Positions 6,286 through 7,411 of a DNA stretch of 7,411 bases are shown one piece after another. Location: contig JASLOY010000163.1 in the NCBI GenBank assembly GCA_030745255.1, positions 269 through 7,679 of the forward strand, written 5' to 3'. The translations under genes and the position numbers were made by a program. The stretch's first letter is position 1; every line of letters begins with the position of its first letter. The stretch comes from Vicinamibacterales bacterium (GTDB taxonomy: Bacteria; Acidobacteriota; Vicinamibacteria; Vicinamibacterales; UBA8438). The notes below the pieces were generated by a model. It searched no databases. It saw only the letters and a list, made by a program, of their open reading frames with translations, and was not told the origin of the DNA.

Positions 6286-6301
6286 TCAACTTGACAGCAC
6301 C
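6286..6301 (-). repeat. Right terminal inverted repeat of the IS6-family element
   Basis: The plus strand reads TCAACTTGACAGCACC, the inverted partner of 5497-5512. It includes TTGACA (6291-6296), a perfect -35 hexamer facing out of the element, but no convincing -10 hexamer follows at 16-18 bases. Confidence 0.7.
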
Positions 6302-6307
6302 TTCCCA

Positions 6308-6325
6308 GTGTATCGGAGGTGGTCC
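6308..6325 (+). repeat. 18-bp direct repeat, copy 1
   Basis: GTGTATCGGAGGTGGTCC occurs here, six bases outside the right end of the IS, and exactly again at 7350-7367. Identity does not extend either side of the 18 bases, apart from a looser resemblance further downstream (GTGG-CTGCT and GAGACG blocks). Confidence 0.6.
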
Positions 6326-6558
6326 GATGCGGCTTCTATCCTAGTGGGCTGCTCGGAGACGAGTTTCGAGCCATCGGCTTCTGGGTGCCGGTTGATCGCC
6401 CGCTGTCGGAGGACACGGTGATACACTTCTTGGAGCACGAGAGCGTCGACGTGGCCAACGATTCGCTGGACCGGGGTCGATCGGCGGCGGACAGCTCGCT
6501 CGTGCGTAATGTCGAGTCGGTCATCATGACCCCGACCGACTTCTCGCCGGCGCGATAG
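6319..6558 (+). CDS. Hypothetical protein, doubtful; possibly the 3' part of a gene cut by the IS
   Basis: From GTG at 6319 this frame gives 79 residues with GC-rich third positions and ordinary codons (GAG, GTG, CTG, TCG), which makes it look coding. I do not recognise the sequence (it includes FWVPVDRPLSEDTVIHFLEHESVDVA). There is no properly spaced ribosome site: the GGAGG overlaps the GTG itself. The frame stays open back to 6295 inside the IS end, so it may be the remaining 3' part of a gene whose beginning was removed when the IS6-family element arrived. No signal peptide or membrane segment is seen. Being a chance frame in high-GC DNA is the main alternative. Confidence 0.3.
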   Translation: MVRCGFYPSGLLGDEFRAIGFWVPVDRPLSEDTVIHFLEHESVDVANDSLDRGRSAADSSLVRNVESVIMTPTDFSPAR

Positions 6559-6603
6559 CCAGTCGGTGCGACGAGGTCCGGGGTCACACATTCGATCTCT
6601 CTC

Positions 6604-6610
6604 AGGGAGG
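6604..6610 (+). promoter_or_regulatory. Ribosome binding site of the small exported protein
   Basis: AGGGAGG lies nine bases before ATG at 6620 but only three before the in-frame ATG at 6614. The spacing favours 6620 as the true start. Confidence 0.6.
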
Positions 6611-6619
6611 TTAATGATC

Positions 6620-7015
6620 ATGCGAAGCTCCTCCATCTGTTTGCTGACAGCGGCTGTGTTCGTGGTCTCGCTGGCGGTCCCGATGCTCGCCGGGGGTGAG
6701 ACCAGGACGGTGACGGGCGAGCTCATCGAGATGAACTGCTATGCGCGAATGGGTGGGAATGCCGTCGGTGCGGACCACGCTGAGTGCGCGCTGAGGTGCG
6801 CGCAGGGTGGTGCCCCCCTTGGAATCCTGACTGCGGACGAAGAGATCATCTCAATCATCGGGGAGATGACCAACGACGAAAACGCACAGCTCCTCGAATT
6901 TGTCGGGAAGAATGTCAGGGCGACGGGCGAGTTTACCGAGGACGGGGGCGGGCCTGGAACCACGGTTGTTGGCAAGGACGGGATGATTGACGTCACCTCA
7001 ATCGAGCTACAGTAG
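6620..7015 (+). CDS. Small exported protein with conserved three-cysteine pattern, function unknown
   Basis: From ATG at 6620 the product has 131 residues. A hydrophobic segment (about residues 5-22, ending PMLAGG) is a Sec signal peptide with probable cleavage near residue 24-26, and there is no lipobox, so the mature protein of about 106 residues should be periplasmic. The mature part begins TVTGELIEMNCYARMG and has C40, C56 and C60 in an arrangement CY...ECALRCAQGGAPLGIL, followed by a beta-rich stretch with KNVRATGEF and a terminal DVTSIEL. I recall similar small exported proteins (G-E-(V/L)-(I/V)-x-x-x-C-Y ... E-C-A-x-x-C-A ... PLGIL), which read like an OB-fold-type beta barrel with cysteines that may bind a metal or haem, but no function is known to me. 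It follows the IS and the doubtful ORF and appears to be transcribed alone. Confidence 0.8.
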   Translation: MRSSSICLLTAAVFVVSLAVPMLAGGETRTVTGELIEMNCYARMGGNAVGADHAECALRCAQGGAPLGILTADEEIISIIGEMTNDENAQLLEFVGKNVRATGEFTEDGGGPGTTVVGKDGMIDVTSIELQ

Positions 7016-7082
7016 CGCGCTGCACTCATTTGTTCTCCTCTAACGGATCGAGACGTTACTAAGGTTCATATACGAGTTTCCC

Positions 7083-7104
7083 CAGGGCGGGCCGCCCCAC
7101 CCTG
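7083..7104. repeat. Inverted repeat / hairpin
   Basis: CAGGGCGGG (7083-7091) and CCCACCCTG (7096-7104) pair at eight of nine positions around a CCGC loop. It lies 68 bases after the small exported protein gene. No run of T follows on either strand, so intrinsic termination is unlikely; a structural or protein-binding role is open. Confidence 0.45.
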
Positions 7105-7179
7105 CTGCATCGACGGCAGAGCAGTTCTTGGATGACCGCAGGATGAGCGGGAGAAATCCCAAAGGTTGCCAGTGACAAG

Positions 7180-7206
7180 GAAGCCCGCCATCGCTGACGG
7201 GCTTCC
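7180..7206. terminator. Possible terminator hairpin
   Basis: GGAAGCC and GGCTTCC form arms of at least seven base pairs around a loop of about 13 bases. The only T-run (CCTTTT) comes some 19 bases later, so a classical intrinsic terminator is not certain. It could end transcription from the small exported protein gene, or from a gene arriving on the minus strand. Confidence 0.35.
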
Positions 7207-7214
7207 TCCAAATC

Positions 7215-7288
7215 GCTGTGGCCCTTTTCGTGGCCCCTGCGCGTTCCTAAGGGTTCCTATTGGTTCCTGTGGCCCCCGCTGTGGCCCT
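7215..7288. repeat. Ordered array of short direct repeats (GTGGCCC pairs around three GTTCCT units)
   Basis: GCTGTGGCCCT occurs exactly at 7215-7225 and 7278-7288. Inside it, GTGGCCCC occurs at 7230-7237 and 7269-7276, each 12 bases from its outer partner. Between the pairs, GTTCCT repeats three times at exactly 10-bp intervals (7243, 7253, 7263), the first two followed by A. Looser variants (GTTCCC at 7295, GTTCTT at 7315) follow. The order is A-B-ccc-B-A with all units in direct orientation. Such spacing is seen in arrays of protein-binding sites, for example integrase arm sites or iterons; no such gene is visible in the window. Confidence 0.6.
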
Positions 7289-7349
7289 CACGAAGTTCCC
7301 CTATTTTCCTAGCGGTTCTTGTTCGGTCCTGTCATCGCTGCGGCATGAG

Positions 7350-7367
7350 GTGTATCGGAGGTGGTCC
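7350..7367 (+). repeat. 18-bp direct repeat, copy 2
   Basis: This is an exact second copy of the 18 bases at 6308-6325, 1042 bp downstream and in the same orientation. Together the copies bracket the small exported protein gene and the repeat array. Confidence 0.6.
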
Positions 7368-7411
7368 CGTGCGCCGGCGTGGCTGCTTGACGAGACGGGG
7401 TATCCGCTGAA

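Larger units (their letters stand above)
5497..6301 (+). mobile_element. Complete IS6-family insertion sequence (805 bp)
   Basis: The element has imperfect terminal inverted repeats of about 16 bp (13 of 16 matching) and a single intact transposase gene filling most of it, the size and plan of IS6/IS26-type elements, which are around 750-900 bp. Its left end interrupts an IS5 transposase fragment. An 8-bp target duplication typical of the family is not seen: the eight bases before 5497 (AGACGGAG) differ from those after 6301 (TTCCCAGT), suggesting it arrived by cointegration or was followed by an adjacent deletion. It lies in the same orientation as the 238-bp deleted copy at 3682-3919. Confidence 0.85.
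7016..7411. other. About 400 bp without a recognisable gene, rich in short repeats and hairpins
   Basis: No frame on either strand looks like a gene here. The stretch contains two hairpins (7083-7104 and 7180-7206), an ordered array of short repeats (7215-7288) and the second copy of an 18-bp repeat (7350-7367). A weak plus-strand frame at the far right (HEVYRRWSRAPAWLLDE...) may be the start of something beyond the edge but is too short to judge. Confidence 0.6.

Noticed and set aside
5489..6309. 8-bp target site duplication around the complete IS6-family element
   Set aside because: The flanking eight bases (AGACGGAG and TTCCCAGT) do not match.
7083..7104. Intrinsic terminator of the small exported protein gene
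   Set aside because: The stem is good but no T-run follows on either strand.
7150..7300. Minus-strand gene containing repeated GPQ-type codons
   Set aside because: An open stretch exists, but it has no sensible start or ribosome site and is bounded by stops; the repetition comes from the DNA repeats.
7215..7330. CRISPR array
   Set aside because: The repeats are only 6-11 bp with 10-12 bp spacing, far shorter than CRISPR repeats and spacers, and no cas gene is present.
1..7411. A new defence, toxin-antitoxin or biosynthetic system
   Set aside because: No nuclease, helicase, toxin-antitoxin pair or biosynthetic gene set is visible; the genes present are explained by transport, a molybdoenzyme, a haem protein and insertion sequences.

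Overview
This is a high-GC (by eye roughly 65-68%) bacterial window. A twin-arginine signal on a molybdoenzyme, an exported protein with two CxxCH haem-binding motifs and a small Sec-exported protein suggest an aerobic or microaerobic Gram-negative-type bacterium. Acidobacteriota or Proteobacteria would fit, but nothing here (no rRNA, no marker gene) fixes the taxon. No phage, CRISPR, tRNA or rRNA gene was seen.

Layout. (1) 1-606, minus strand: the first 202 residues of an NhaC-family Na+/H+ antiporter, running off the left edge. (2) 607-915: a divergent intergenic region holding the last 21 codons of an IS5-type transposase (721-786, minus) and a candidate promoter whose spacer contains a perfect 7-bp inverted repeat. 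(3) 916-3646: a tight two-gene operon (8-bp overlap) for a periplasmic molybdenum hydroxylase of the isoquinoline 1-oxidoreductase / aldehyde oxidase type: a [2Fe-2S] subunit and a Tat-exported molybdopterin subunit. (4) 3682-3919: a 238-bp internally deleted, MITE-like copy of an IS6-family element. (5) 3990-5084: an exported, cysteine-rich protein with two CxxCH motifs, probably a di-haem c-type cytochrome, whose C-terminal end runs up to transposase debris. (6) 5085-5496: debris from an IS3-family and an IS5-family transposase, both on the minus strand. (7) 5497-6301: a complete 805-bp IS6-family element with an intact DDE transposase, in the same orientation as the deleted copy. (8) 6319-6558: a doubtful small ORF abutting the IS. 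(9) 6620-7015: a small exported protein with a conserved three-cysteine pattern. (10) 7016-7411: about 400 bp without a recognisable gene, containing two hairpins and an ordered array of short repeats.

How it fits together. The left half is ordinary metabolism and ion transport: a molybdo-flavin-free hydroxylase that oxidises a heterocycle or aldehyde in the periplasm and must pass electrons to a cytochrome or quinone. The right half is a small mobile-element accretion zone. The two directly repeated IS6-family copies bracket the cytochrome gene and the IS3/IS5 debris, the geometry of an IS6-type pseudo-compound transposon (3682-6301). The most distinctive observations are the precise in-frame 567-bp deletion that made the 238-bp element, the pseudo-compound structure, the unfamiliar di-haem protein, and the ordered repeat array at 7215-7288. 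I see no convincing new defence or other multi-gene system.
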